A stretch of 30,925 nt of DNA from JAHFIW01 sp035495855 (GTDB lineage Bacteria > Patescibacteriota > Patescibacteriia > SG8-24). The DNA is taken from assembly GCA_035495855.1 (NCBI GenBank), contig DATJFD010000003.1:1-30925 (forward strand), given 5' to 3'. The translations under genes and the position numbers were made by a program. Positions 14,222 to 20,752 of this stretch are shown in pieces. Each line of letters starts with the position of its first letter. Position 1 is the first letter of the stretch. The notes under the pieces were generated by a model. That model was not told the DNA's origin and did not search any database. It worked only from the letters and a program-made list of their open reading frames with translations.

Positions 14222-15964
14222 ATGGCAGAGCCAGCAAAGAAGACCCTCCCCGGAGGCGCGTTCCTCGTCACGGACGCGGCGCCGGCGGACACCTATACCC
14301 CGGAGGATCTCTCCGAGGACGACCGCGCCATCAAGGACGCGGCGGACGACTTCGCCAAGCGCGAGATCGCGCCGCGCGCGGAAGCGATGGACAGCCACGA
14401 CGACGCGCTCCTGCGTTCGCTCATGCTCCAGGCCGGTAGCCTCGGCTTCCTCGGCATCGACATCGCGGAAGCGCACGGCGGCCTCGGCCTCGACCTCATC
14501 GCCTCGGCGCTCGTGTTCGAAGCGATGGGGGCGGCCGGCAACGGTTCGTTCGCCGTCACGCTCGGCGCGCACACCGGCATCGGCACCTGGCCGATCCTGT
14601 ACTTCGGAACCGACGCGCAGCGCGCGGCCTATCTCCCGGGGATCGCCTCGGGGGAGAAGATCGCCGCCTACGCGCTCACCGAAGCGGGGAGCGGCAGCGA
14701 CGCCCTCGGCGCCAGGACGACCGCGGTCCTTTCCGAGGACGGGTCGCACTGGATCGTGAACGGCGGCAAGGTGTTCATCACCAACGCCGCCATCGCCGAC
14801 GTGTTCACCGTCTTCGTGAAGATCGGCGGGCAGAACGCCTGCCTCATCGTGAAGAAGGGGACGCCCGGGTTCTCGATCGGCAAGGAAGAGCGCAAGCTCG
14901 GCATCAAGGGTTCGTCGACCTGCTCGCTCGCGTTCGACGACGCGCGCGTGCCGGCCGGCGATCTCCTCGGCGCCATCGGCAAGGGGCACAAGATCGTGCT
15001 CAACACGCTCAACCTCGGGCGCTTCAAGCTCGGCTGCGCCGCGGTCGGCGGCCTCAAGGCCTCGGTCAGCGCCGCGGTCGAGTACGCCGCCGGACGCAAA
15101 CAGTTCGGCCGTCCGATCCTCGACTTCGACGCCATCCGGCAGAAGATCGCCGACATGACGGTGAAGGCCTGGGTCGGCGAAAGCATGGCCTACCGCGCCG
15201 CCGGCCTCCTGGCCGAACGGCTCGAGGGCGTACCGCCCGGCGAGGAGGCGGCCAAGGCCATCGAGGAACACACGGTCGAGTGCTCGCTCGTGAAGGTCGC
15301 GCTCTCCGAGATGCTCTGGGACTCCGTGAACCACGGCGTCCAGGTGCTCGGCGGGTACGGCTATATCGAAGAGGGCTATCCCGCGGCCCGCGCGCTGCGC
15401 GACGCCCGGATCAACCTCATCTTCGAGGGCACGAACGAGATCAACCGCATGCTCGCGGTCGACGCGCTCACCAAGCAGGCGATGAAGGGCAGGGTCGATC
15501 TGTTCGGCTCCTTCGCCGCGCTGCCTCCGGGACCGTCCTCCGGCACTTCGTTCCGCGACGCGCTCGCTTCGGCGAAGCACGCCGCCGTGCACGCGCTCGG
15601 CGAAGCGGTCCAGCGCTGGATGCAGGCGCTCAAGGACGAGCAGCAGGTGCTGCTCGCGCTCGCGGACCTGCTCATCGCGGTGTACGGCATGGATTCGGCA
15701 CTCCTGCGGCTCGAGAAGCTCGAAGCCGCCGGCGCGGCGACGCCGCTCCATCGCGACGTCGTCGCGGCACACTTCGAGGAGACGCGACGGCTCGTCCGCG
15801 ACCGCGCCGAAACGGTGCTCTGCGCCGTTCACGCGGATCCCGCGGCGCGCGCCGCGGCGCTCGCCCGTTCCGCCGCACTGCAGGGCGGCGTACGCGAAGA
15901 TCTCGTCGGCGCGCGCAAGCGCATCGGCGAAGCCGCCGCCGCCAGAGGCGGCTATCCGTTCTGA
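14222..15964 (+). CDS. Acyl-CoA dehydrogenase, long (VLCAD/ACAD9-like) form
   Basis: FAD-dependent alpha,beta-dehydrogenation of an acyl-CoA thioester. It contains the N-terminal helical domain, the substrate/FAD motif YALTEAGSGSDA (150-161), the middle beta domain with WIVNGGKVFITNA (177-189), and the C-terminal helical domain. That domain has GRKQFGRPI (291-299), QVLGGYGY (374-381) and IFEGTNEINRM (400-410). Glu402 matches the catalytic base position. Residues 420-580 form an extra C-terminal helical extension, as in very-long-chain type enzymes, so 580 residues is long for the general family. ATG 14222 has AAGGAGG 5 bases upstream. It is a single gene; no thiolase, hydratase or ETF gene is nearby, so the pathway is unclear. 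Confidence 0.93.
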   Translation: MAEPAKKTLPGGAFLVTDAAPADTYTPEDLSEDDRAIKDAADDFAKREIAPRAEAMDSHDDALLRSLMLQAGSLGFLGIDIAEAHGGLGLDLIASALVFEAMGAAGNGSFAVTLGAHTGIGTWPILYFGTDAQRAAYLPGIASGEKIAAYALTEAGSGSDALGARTTAVLSEDGSHWIVNGGKVFITNAAIADVFTVFVKIGGQNACLIVKKGTPGFSIGKEERKLGIKGSSTCSLAFDDARVPAGDLLGAIGKGHKIVLNTLNLGRFKLGCAAVGGLKASVSAAVEYAAGRKQFGRPILDFDAIRQKIADMTVKAWVGESMAYRAAGLLAERLEGVPPGEEAAKAIEEHTVECSLVKVALSEMLWDSVNHGVQVLGGYGYIEEGYPAARALRDARINLIFEGTNEINRMLAVDALTKQAMKGRVDLFGSFAALPPGPSSGTSFRDALASAKHAAVHALGEAVQRWMQALKDEQQVLLALADLLIAVYGMDSALLRLEKLEAAGAATPLHRDVVAAHFEETRRLVRDRAETVLCAVHADPAARAAALARSAALQGGVREDLVGARKRIGEAAAARGGYPF

Positions 15965-15969
15965 CACGC

Positions 15970-15994
15970 GCCCCGCAGCGATGCGGGGCTTTTT
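15970..15994 (+). terminator. Terminator after the acyl-CoA dehydrogenase gene
   Basis: Perfect 8-bp stem GCCCCGCA/TGCGGGGC (15970-15977, 15982-15989), 4-nt loop, five T. Confidence 0.92.
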
Positions 15995-15996
15995 CA

Positions 15997-16025
15997 TTGT
16001 TCGGCCCCGGTGTCGGTGCTATCCT
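15997..16025 (+). promoter_or_regulatory. Promoter of the hydrolase gene
   Basis: TTGTTC (15997-16002), 17-nt spacer, TATCCT (16020-16025). It lies immediately after the previous terminator. The start codon is 15 bases past the -10 box, so the leader is very short. Confidence 0.65.
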
Positions 16026-16040
16026 GCAAACGACGATCGT

Positions 16041-17024
16041 ATGGACGAACCGACACCACAGCCGCGGGCGGAAACGCAAGAAGACCTGGATGCGCGCCGG
16101 CGCGCGGAAGCCGCGTCGAACGGCTCGCCGCTCGTGATCGAGCGCGACGAAAAGCTCACGCTCAGGCGCATCCTCGGCATGCTGGGCACCGCCGCGCTCG
16201 TCATCGCGCTGCCGCTCTCCGTGACCGTCGCCATCGGCATTTTCCAGATGGCGCGGCCGGACAAGGTCGCGAGCGCCCGCACTCCCAAGGACCTCGGGAT
16301 CGCGTACCAGGACGTCGCGCTCCGCACCGCCGACGGCGTGGACCTCGCGGGCTGGTTCGTGCCCGCCGCGGAACCTTCGGGCGCCGCGGTGCTCGCGCTC
16401 CATGGGTATCCCGCGGACAAGGGCGACATCCTCCCGCGCGTCGCGTTCCTCGCGAAGAAGTACGACGTCCTGCTCATCGACTTCCGCTCGTTCGGCGGCA
16501 GCGGCGGCGCCTACACGACGATGGGGCCGAAGGAGGTCGCCGACGCGGAGGCGGGCGTCGCCTGGCTCCGCGCGAAGGGCGAGCGCCGCGTCGGCGTCTA
16601 CGGCTTCTCGATGGGCGGCGCGGTCGCGCTCATGACCCTCGGCCGGCCTTCGCCGCCGGACGCCGTCGTCGCGGAAGCGTCGTACGCGAACTTGCGGCCG
16701 GTGATCGAGGAGCCCTACCGTTACCTCGGCCCGCTCCGCGGCCTCTGCGTGGAAGCCACGGCGCTCGCCGCACGGCTGGACGGCATCGACATCGATCGCC
16801 AGGCGCCGGAGGCGGCCGTCGCCGGCACGAAGCGGCCCGTGCTGCTCGTGCACGCGAAGGACGACGCGGTCGTGCCGTTCTCGCACGCCGAAGCGCTGCA
16901 GCGTGCGCTCAGGGACGACCCCGCCGCGGAGACGTGGTTCCCGGAACGCGCCGGACACGGAGAACCGTCGACCGAGTTCCCCGCGCGCGTCCAGGATTTT
17001 TTCGATCGTAACCTTGCGAAGTAA
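16041..17024 (+). CDS. Membrane-anchored alpha/beta hydrolase
   Basis: A 327-residue protein. The cytosolic N-terminus (1-44) is followed by one transmembrane segment (about 46-69). The alpha/beta hydrolase domain contains the oxyanion motif LHGYP (120-124), the nucleophile elbow GFSMGG with Ser190, an acid in HAKDDAVVP (Asp274 or Asp275), and His306 in RAGHGE. It resembles the bacterial family of serine hydrolases whose members include BAAT- or YqkD-like proteins; the substrate is unknown. ATG 16041 has T at -1 and no Shine-Dalgarno site, fitting the near-leaderless promoter just upstream. A word repeat separates it from the methyltransferase genes. Confidence 0.88.
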   Translation: MDEPTPQPRAETQEDLDARRRAEAASNGSPLVIERDEKLTLRRILGMLGTAALVIALPLSVTVAIGIFQMARPDKVASARTPKDLGIAYQDVALRTADGVDLAGWFVPAAEPSGAAVLALHGYPADKGDILPRVAFLAKKYDVLLIDFRSFGGSGGAYTTMGPKEVADAEAGVAWLRAKGERRVGVYGFSMGGAVALMTLGRPSPPDAVVAEASYANLRPVIEEPYRYLGPLRGLCVEATALAARLDGIDIDRQAPEAAVAGTKRPVLLVHAKDDAVVPFSHAEALQRALRDDPAAETWFPERAGHGEPSTEFPARVQDFFDRNLAK

Positions 17025-17128
17025 GCAGCTATCAGGTATCAGCTTTCAGGGCCGCAAGCCCGACCCCTGACCCCTGACACCTGACCCCTGACACCTGACA
17101 CCTGATACCTGCTCACCTGATACCTCTC
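17024..17128. repeat. Tandem CCTGACA/CCTGATA word repeat with inverted left half
   Basis: At least eight copies of CCTGAC-type words (CCTGACC, CCTGACA, CCTGATA) run from 17060 to the methyltransferase start codon. The reverse complement of the same word (TATCAGGTATCAG, TTTCAGG) occupies 17029-17050. The whole gap is therefore made of one degenerate word in two orientations. Confidence 0.65.
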
Positions 17129-17129
17129 T

Positions 17130-17675
17130 ATGAAGATCATCGACTTCCTCAAACTCGCGGCCCGCGACCTCCGCATCGGCGCGGTCATGCCGAGCTCGCG
17201 CTGGGCCGTGCACAAGATCATGGACCGCGTGCCCGACCGCCTGACGAACGTGCTCGAATACGGGCCCGGCGACGGCGTGCTCACGAAGCGCCTGCTCGAC
17301 CGCCTCGACTCGCAGGGCAGGATGCTCGCCATCGAGACGAACCCGACCTTCGCCGCGCTGCTCGCCAAGATCGAGGACCCGCGTTTCACGCTCGTCCACG
17401 GCGACGCGACCGTGGCCGCCGATTTCGCGAAGGAGCACGGGCTTTCCGCCTTCGACCTCGTCATCTCCGGCATCCCGTTCAGCATGCTGTCCGACGCGAC
17501 GCGCAGGAAGGTCGTCGACATGACCTGGGACCTGCTGCGGCCCGGCGGTATCTTCCTCGTCTACCAGACGTCGCCGCTCATGGTTCCGTACCTCAAGAGG
17601 CGTTTCAAAGTGAGGACCTCGATGGAGCTGCGCAACGTCCCGCCGTACTTCATCATGCAGGCGACCAAGGCATGA
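17130..17675 (+). CDS. SAM-dependent methyltransferase, phospholipid N-methyltransferase-like
   Basis: A 181-residue class I methyltransferase. RIGAVMPSSR (residues 15-24) is a feature of the PmtA-like phospholipid N-methyltransferase group and related proteins. Motif I is LEYGPGDGVLT (42-52), an acidic ribose-binding residue follows in AIETN, and SGIPFSML replaces the usual motif IV region. In characterised members the enzyme methylates phosphatidylethanolamine at the membrane; here the substrate is only inferred. The start has T at -1 and no Shine-Dalgarno site. The next methyltransferase gene begins 4 bases after the stop, so they are probably co-transcribed. Confidence 0.82.
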   Translation: MKIIDFLKLAARDLRIGAVMPSSRWAVHKIMDRVPDRLTNVLEYGPGDGVLTKRLLDRLDSQGRMLAIETNPTFAALLAKIEDPRFTLVHGDATVAADFAKEHGLSAFDLVISGIPFSMLSDATRRKVVDMTWDLLRPGGIFLVYQTSPLMVPYLKRRFKVRTSMELRNVPPYFIMQATKA

Positions 17676-17679
17676 TGCT

Positions 17680-18204
17680 ATGAACGAATTCCTGCCGAAA
17701 TTCTTCGCGCTCGTAAGGCCCGGCATGGTCGCGCTCGACCTCGGCGCGGGGCCCGGCCAGCAGACGCTCAGGATGGCCGAGCTCGGCGCGCGGGTCTACG
17801 CAATCGACCGCTCGTTCGAGCCGGTCGTGCAGCCGGGCGTCCTCTGGCGCAAGGCGACGATCGAGGAGTGGCTCCCCGGCGAGGGCTCGCGCGTCGCCTT
17901 CGACGCGGTGCTCGCCAGGAACGTCATCCCGTTCATGGAGAAGGACTACGTGTGCACGACGCTCGTGCCGGCCATCGCGGCGAAGATGCCCTCCGGCGGC
18001 GTCTTCGCGGTCTCGGCGTTCTTCCAGGACCCCGAGCCGCCGTTCCCGCGCCATCTTCTCTCGCTCTGGACGCTCGACGAGCTCCTGGCGCTGTTCCCCG
18101 GATGGGAGACGCTCCATGCCTGGAGCGGGTCCTCCGAAGGTCCGGACATGCAGGGGGCCGTACGCCGTTATCACATCAGCGAAGTCATCATGAAAAAACC
18201 CTGA
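17680..18204 (+). CDS. Class I SAM-dependent methyltransferase
   Basis: A 174-residue protein with motif I ALDLGAGPGQQT (residues 18-29), an acidic end of strand 2 in AIDRS, and motif IV-like FDAVLARNVIPFM. The late segment from WTLDELLALFPGW on is typical of TehB- or UbiE-like small methyltransferases. The substrate is unknown. It starts 4 bases after the previous methyltransferase and ends 3 bases before the peroxiredoxin gene, with no Shine-Dalgarno site. It is unlikely to be a duplicate of its neighbour, because the two sequences match only at the general fold motifs. Confidence 0.85.
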   Translation: MNEFLPKFFALVRPGMVALDLGAGPGQQTLRMAELGARVYAIDRSFEPVVQPGVLWRKATIEEWLPGEGSRVAFDAVLARNVIPFMEKDYVCTTLVPAIAAKMPSGGVFAVSAFFQDPEPPFPRHLLSLWTLDELLALFPGWETLHAWSGSSEGPDMQGAVRRYHISEVIMKKP

Positions 18205-18207
18205 ACT

Positions 18208-18684
18208 ATGCCGATGCCCAAAGAAGGGAACAAAGCGCCGGATTTCGAACTTCCGGACCAGGAGGGGAAGACGCACAAGCTCTCCGACTATAAAGGGGAC
18301 TGGGTGCTGCTGTACTTCTATCCGAAGGACGACACGCCCGGCTGCACGACCGAGGCCTGCACGATCCGCGACAACTACGAAGCGTTCGGCGACGCCGGGA
18401 TCATCGTGCTCGGCGTGAGCACGGACGCGGTGAAGAGCCACGCGAAGTTCTCGCAGAAATACGGCCTGCCGTTCACGCTGCTCGCGGACGCGGAGAAGAA
18501 GGTCGTGGAGAAGTACGGCGTCTGGGAGAAGAAGAAGTTCATGGGGCGCGAGTACATGGGCACGCTGCGGCGCTCGTTCCTCATCGATCCGAAGGGCAAG
18601 ATCGCCAAGGTCTACGAGCTGGTGAAGCCGGCGCTGCACGCCGAGGAGGTGCTCGCGGACGTGGAGGCGCTGAAGGAGGAGTGA
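18208..18684 (+). CDS. bcp: Thioredoxin-dependent thiol peroxidase (Bcp/PrxQ)
   Basis: Peroxiredoxin that reduces hydrogen peroxide and organic hydroperoxides using thioredoxin; cytosolic. The 158 residues have the expected length. APDFELPDQEGK opens the domain, and YFYPKDDTPGCTTEAC (residues 37-51) carries the peroxidatic Cys46 and the resolving Cys51 in the PrxQ spacing. Later RRSFLIDPKGKI is conserved. ATG 18208 or 18214 may be used; neither has a Shine-Dalgarno site. It is the last gene of the run beginning at 17130. A conserved terminator-tail repeat follows. Confidence 0.94.
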   Translation: MPMPKEGNKAPDFELPDQEGKTHKLSDYKGDWVLLYFYPKDDTPGCTTEACTIRDNYEAFGDAGIIVLGVSTDAVKSHAKFSQKYGLPFTLLADAEKKVVEKYGVWEKKKFMGREYMGTLRRSFLIDPKGKIAKVYELVKPALHAEEVLADVEALKEE

Positions 18685-18720
18685 AGAGTGGAAAGTGGAG
18701 AGTTTAAAAGTGGAGAGCGA
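18685..18720. repeat. GTGGAGAG-type word repeat
   Basis: Degenerate copies of AGTGGAAAGTGGAGAG follow the bcp stop codon. The same words occur at 24621-24670, and in reverse orientation at 29612-29646. Each time they sit outside the conserved terminator tail of the composite repeat. Confidence 0.6.
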
Positions 18721-18721
18721 T

Positions 18722-18746
18722 AAAACCGGCCTGAGGGCCGGTTTTT
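18722..18746 (+). terminator. Terminator tail of composite repeat copy 1
   Basis: Perfect 10-bp stem AAAACCGGCC/GGCCGGTTTT (18722-18731, 18736-18745) with a T tail. It terminates the bcp run and starts the composite element. Confidence 0.85.
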
Positions 18747-19047
18747 GGACGGGAACTTTTAAGATCGCACCATCGAAGCAATGATGCACCCCGCGGGTCC
18801 TGTCGGGGGCAACCACCCCGTCAGTGCTCGGGACCCGGCCCTGCGCGCTGCCGGGGTCCCCGTTGCCCCCGCCACCCGCGGTTCGTGTACCGGCCGCCCG
18901 AAATTCTATGAACGATGGAAATCGGGCCTCAAGAAAGGAACGTGACCTGATCTCGATGGGCCGGATCTCTCGACGTATCTCTTAGCTCGGCTTCGATGGT
19001 ACACATGGTCATTATTTTCTGGACCTTGAAATAAGTTCAGGTGACAA
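18722..19047 (-). repeat. Composite intergenic repeat, copy 1
   Basis: Read on the minus strand it contains, in order, a hairpin module (degenerate, near 19014-19047), a module starting ACCATCGAAG (18901-18999), and a fold-back module (18784-18897). These are followed by the sequence TTCCCGTCC and the terminator tail (18722-18746). The order matches copy 3 at 29273-29612 on the plus strand. The cassette 18769-18999 is bounded by inverted 10- to 11-base repeats CACCATCGAAG (18769-18779) and CTTCGATGGT (18990-18999). No protein is encoded in this roughly 700-base gene-free region. Confidence 0.7.
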
Positions 19048-19125
19048 TTTTTTTTAGACCACGCATCAAGTAAGGGGTGACAATTTACTTTTTTGTCACC
19101 CCGGGCTTGACCCGGGGTCCAGAAA
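19014..19125. repeat. Cluster of related short hairpin repeats
   Basis: Three versions of one roughly 30-bp unit occur here. Two are degenerate and point one way (19018-19047 and about 19054-19086). One is intact and inverted, containing CCCCGGGCTTGACCCGGGG (19099-19117). The intact unit recurs almost identically at 29273-29305. The reverse strand of the unit reads FWTPGQARGD, producing spurious open frames. Confidence 0.7.
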
Positions 19126-19128
19126 AAC

Positions 19129-19220
19129 CGCACCATCGAAGCTACCTCTAAGATTCTGCGAGAAATCCGGCCCGTCCGAAATGGACGGGTCTTTCATTTT
19201 TTGAGCCGGATTTCTTTCAT
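19129..19220 (+). repeat. Additional copy of the ATCGAAG stem module
   Basis: A module starting CACCATCGAAG, with the stem ATCCGGCC (19165-19172) pairing with GGCTCAA-side sequence AGCCGGAT (19204-19211) around a variable loop. It lacks the fold-back module. Related copies are at 18901-18999 (minus), 24725-24815 and 29321-29415. Confidence 0.6.
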
Positions 19221-19267
19221 GTCCAAAAACCTCCGGGAAGCATTTTGCCGAGCGCGAAGGCCGCGCC

Positions 19268-19329
19268 GGGGCGTCCCGTGTCCGCCGTTCGGTCCCCGCC
19301 AGGCGGACCGCGGCGGACCGGGATGCCCC
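19268..19329 (+). repeat. Long imperfect fold-back
   Basis: The arms 19268-19300 and 19302-19329 are nearly complementary, apart from three small bulges and one G-U position. GGGGC(G)TCCCG pairs with CGGGATGCCCC, and GTCCGCCG pairs with CGGCGGAC. It is the only structure seen between the repeat cluster and the histidine phosphatase terminator. Confidence 0.6.
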
Positions 19330-19350
19330 AGGCAGGCCGGCTCTGTCTGG

Positions 19351-19378
19351 AAAAGAAAAAAGACCGCATGAGCGGTCT
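19351..19378 (-). terminator. Terminator of the histidine phosphatase gene
   Basis: Perfect 7-bp stem AGACCGC/GCGGTCT (19361-19367, 19372-19378). T-rich sequence follows on the minus strand. Confidence 0.9.
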
Positions 19379-19380
19379 CC

Positions 19381-20061
19381 TTACGTGACGATCCCTTTCC
19401 AGGGAACGATGTTCTCCGCGACGAGGCAGAGACGGTCGCGGCGCCAGGGCCACCACCACGGGCCGCGGCCTTCGTAGACCGTCGCCGAGACGTTCTCGAC
19501 CACGCCGCCGTGGTACCGGCGCATCGCCTCCTCGATGGCGTAGTGCTGCATCAGCCGCTGGAAGAGGATCAGCCAGTGGCCGTGCACGACGATGAGCACC
19601 TTATGCCCGTCGTAGTCGCGCGTCAGCGTCCCGAGGAAGCTGTGGATGCGCAGCTCGATGTCCGGCCAGTTCTCTCCGCCGAAGGGGCGGTAGTGGTACA
19701 GGCCTTCGCGCTTCTTGCGCTCGAGCTCGGCGGGATAGCACTCCTCCTGCTGCTGCTTGGTGAGCACGTGGTACATCCCGCGCTGCGCTTCCGCGAGCCG
19801 CGGGTCTTCGTAGACCCGTTCGCCGGGGCAGAGGATGGCCATCGTCTCCTTGGAGCGCGAGTAATAGGAAACGTACCGGACGTCGAACGTCCCGTAGCGC
19901 TCCTTGAGCCAGCGCGCGGTGACCGCGGCCTGCGCCCTGCCCCGTTCGGTGATGGGGTAGAGGTGCGAGGACATGTCGAAACCGGCGCGCTCGTCGACGG
20001 TCATGGTGTTGCCGAGCGATTCGGCGTGACGGACGAGGACGAGAAGCCTGGGCCAGCCCAT
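19381..20061 (-). CDS. Histidine phosphatase family protein (phosphoglycerate mutase-like)
   Basis: A 226-residue member of the branch-1 histidine phosphatase superfamily. The phospho-accepting His12 is in VRHAES (residues 10-15, the RHG-type motif). Arg69 lies in YSRSKET, a catalytic acid is probable in LAEAQRG (89-95), and the second His160 is in VVHGHW. Members dephosphorylate sugar phosphates, nucleotides or proteins; the substrate here is unknown. The insertion with KQQQEECYP and a Trp-rich C-terminus (PWWWPWRRDR) are not typical of glycolytic mutases. The start has AAAGGAGG upstream, and a promoter lies at 20098-20126. Confidence 0.88.
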   Translation of the reverse strand: MGWPRLLVLVRHAESLGNTMTVDERAGFDMSSHLYPITERGRAQAAVTARWLKERYGTFDVRYVSYYSRSKETMAILCPGERVYEDPRLAEAQRGMYHVLTKQQQEECYPAELERKKREGLYHYRPFGGENWPDIELRIHSFLGTLTRDYDGHKVLIVVHGHWLILFQRLMQHYAIEEAMRRYHGGVVENVSATVYEGRGPWWWPWRRDRLCLVAENIVPWKGIVT

Positions 20062-20097
20062 CGCTGCCTCCTTTCGCGGATGGAAGGAACCGCCTCG

Positions 20098-20126
20098 ACC
20101 TTGCCCCCGGGCCGTTCCGGTGTCAA
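20098..20126 (-). promoter_or_regulatory. Promoter of the histidine phosphatase gene
   Basis: Minus strand TTGACA (20121-20126), 17-nt spacer, CAAGGT (20098-20103). It overlaps the divergent promoter at 20115-20143, so the two cannot be occupied at the same time. Confidence 0.55.
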
Positions 20127-20143
20127 TCGTTTTCTGCTAAAAT
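20115..20143 (+). promoter_or_regulatory. Promoter of the alkyltransferase-like operon
   Basis: TTCCGG (20115-20120), 17-nt spacer, TAAAAT (20138-20143). The start codon at 20156 is 12 bases after the -10 box, giving a near-leaderless mRNA. Confidence 0.6.
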
Positions 20144-20155
20144 GACCGCGTCCCT

Positions 20156-20437
20156 ATGAAAGTTTCGTTCAAGGAACGGGTCGCGGGCGTCGTGCGCCGC
20201 ATCCCCGCCGGCGCGGTCATGACCTATAAGGAGGTCGCGGCCGCGGCGGGCCATCCGGGCGCCTTCCGCGCGGTCGGGTCCCTCATGAAGGCGAACCGTG
20301 ATCCCGCCGTGCCCTGCCATCGCGTCGTGCGTTCGGACCTCCGCCCCGGCGAGTACAACCGCGGCGGAGAACGCGCCAAGATCGCGCGCCTGACCGATGA
20401 AGGGGTCACCGTGCGCGACGGGCGGGTCAAACGATGA
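20156..20437 (+). CDS. MGMT-family protein, DNA-binding/active-site domain only
   Basis: A 93-residue protein equal to the C-terminal domain of O6-alkylguanine-DNA alkyltransferases. TYKEVAAAAGHPGAFRAVG carries the recognition helix and Arg finger (Arg38). The active site is PCHRVV (residues 53-58, Cys54), and YNRGGERAKIARLTDEG follows. Alkyltransferase-like proteins usually replace this Cys with Trp, Ala or another residue. Because Cys is kept here, either true alkyl transfer or lesion recognition is possible. It is first in a five-gene run. The start has T at -1 and no Shine-Dalgarno site. Confidence 0.9.
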   Translation: MKVSFKERVAGVVRRIPAGAVMTYKEVAAAAGHPGAFRAVGSLMKANRDPAVPCHRVVRSDLRPGEYNRGGERAKIARLTDEGVTVRDGRVKR

Positions 20438-20444
20438 ACGCGCG

Positions 20445-20480
20445 CAAGGCCGCCTCTCGACTTTCCACTTTCGACTCCCG
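20445..20480. repeat. Short word repeat (CGACTTTCCACTTTCGACT)
   Basis: A short block of CGACTTTCC/CACTTTCGACT words directly abuts the acylphosphatase start codon. It resembles the TCCACTTT words at 29615-29646. Confidence 0.4.
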
Positions 20481-20750
20481 ATGCGCAAACATCTCTCCAT
20501 CCGCGTGAGCGGCCGCGTGCAGGGAGTCTTCTTCCGCGCTTCCGCCAAGGCCGAGGCCGACCGGCTCGGCATCACCGGCTTCGCCGGCAACGAGGCCGAC
20601 GGCGCCGTGCGCATCGAAGCGGAAGGGGAGAGCGAGGCGCTCGAGCGCTTCGTCGCCTGGTGCGGGCGCGGGCCGGATTTCGCCTCGGTCGCGTCCGTCG
20701 AGGTCCACGAGGGCGAACCGCGCCACTTCGACTCGTTCGATGTCCGCTGA
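20481..20750 (+). CDS. acyP: Acylphosphatase
   Basis: Small cytosolic enzyme hydrolysing acyl phosphates such as acetyl phosphate or 1,3-bisphosphoglycerate. The 89 residues span the whole family. The phosphate-binding loop is SGRVQGVFFR (residues 10-19) with catalytic Arg19, and GFAGNEADGAV (33-43) carries catalytic Asn37. Late EVHEG is also typical. The start ATG 20481 matches the family N-terminus; the open frame continues upstream but is not supported. It is the second gene of the run, with a 43-base gap holding a word repeat. Confidence 0.94.
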   Translation: MRKHLSIRVSGRVQGVFFRASAKAEADRLGITGFAGNEADGAVRIEAEGESEALERFVAWCGRGPDFASVASVEVHEGEPRHFDSFDVR

Positions 20751-20752
20751 CC

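Noticed and set aside
14156..15997. 613-codon open frame antisense to the acyl-CoA dehydrogenase
   Set aside because: The sense frame has all family motifs; the antisense frame is a composition shadow.
17024..17128. CCTGACA tandem words considered as a CRISPR array
   Set aside because: The units are about 7 bases, contiguous and degenerate, with no spacers and no cas genes.
18784..18897. Fold-back module considered as a tRNA or riboswitch
   Set aside because: No acceptor stem, anticodon arm or T-loop arrangement is present. No downstream gene is consistently placed after it in the three copies.
18906..19136. Open frame on the minus strand beginning MVRFFWTPGQARGD
   Set aside because: It is a translation of tandem hairpin repeat units and has no ribosome site. 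The same peptide arises from the repeat at 29273-29305.
19221..19350. Possible small gene between the repeat cluster and the histidine phosphatase terminator
   Set aside because: The open frames here lack ribosome sites and cross the fold-back at 19268-19329.
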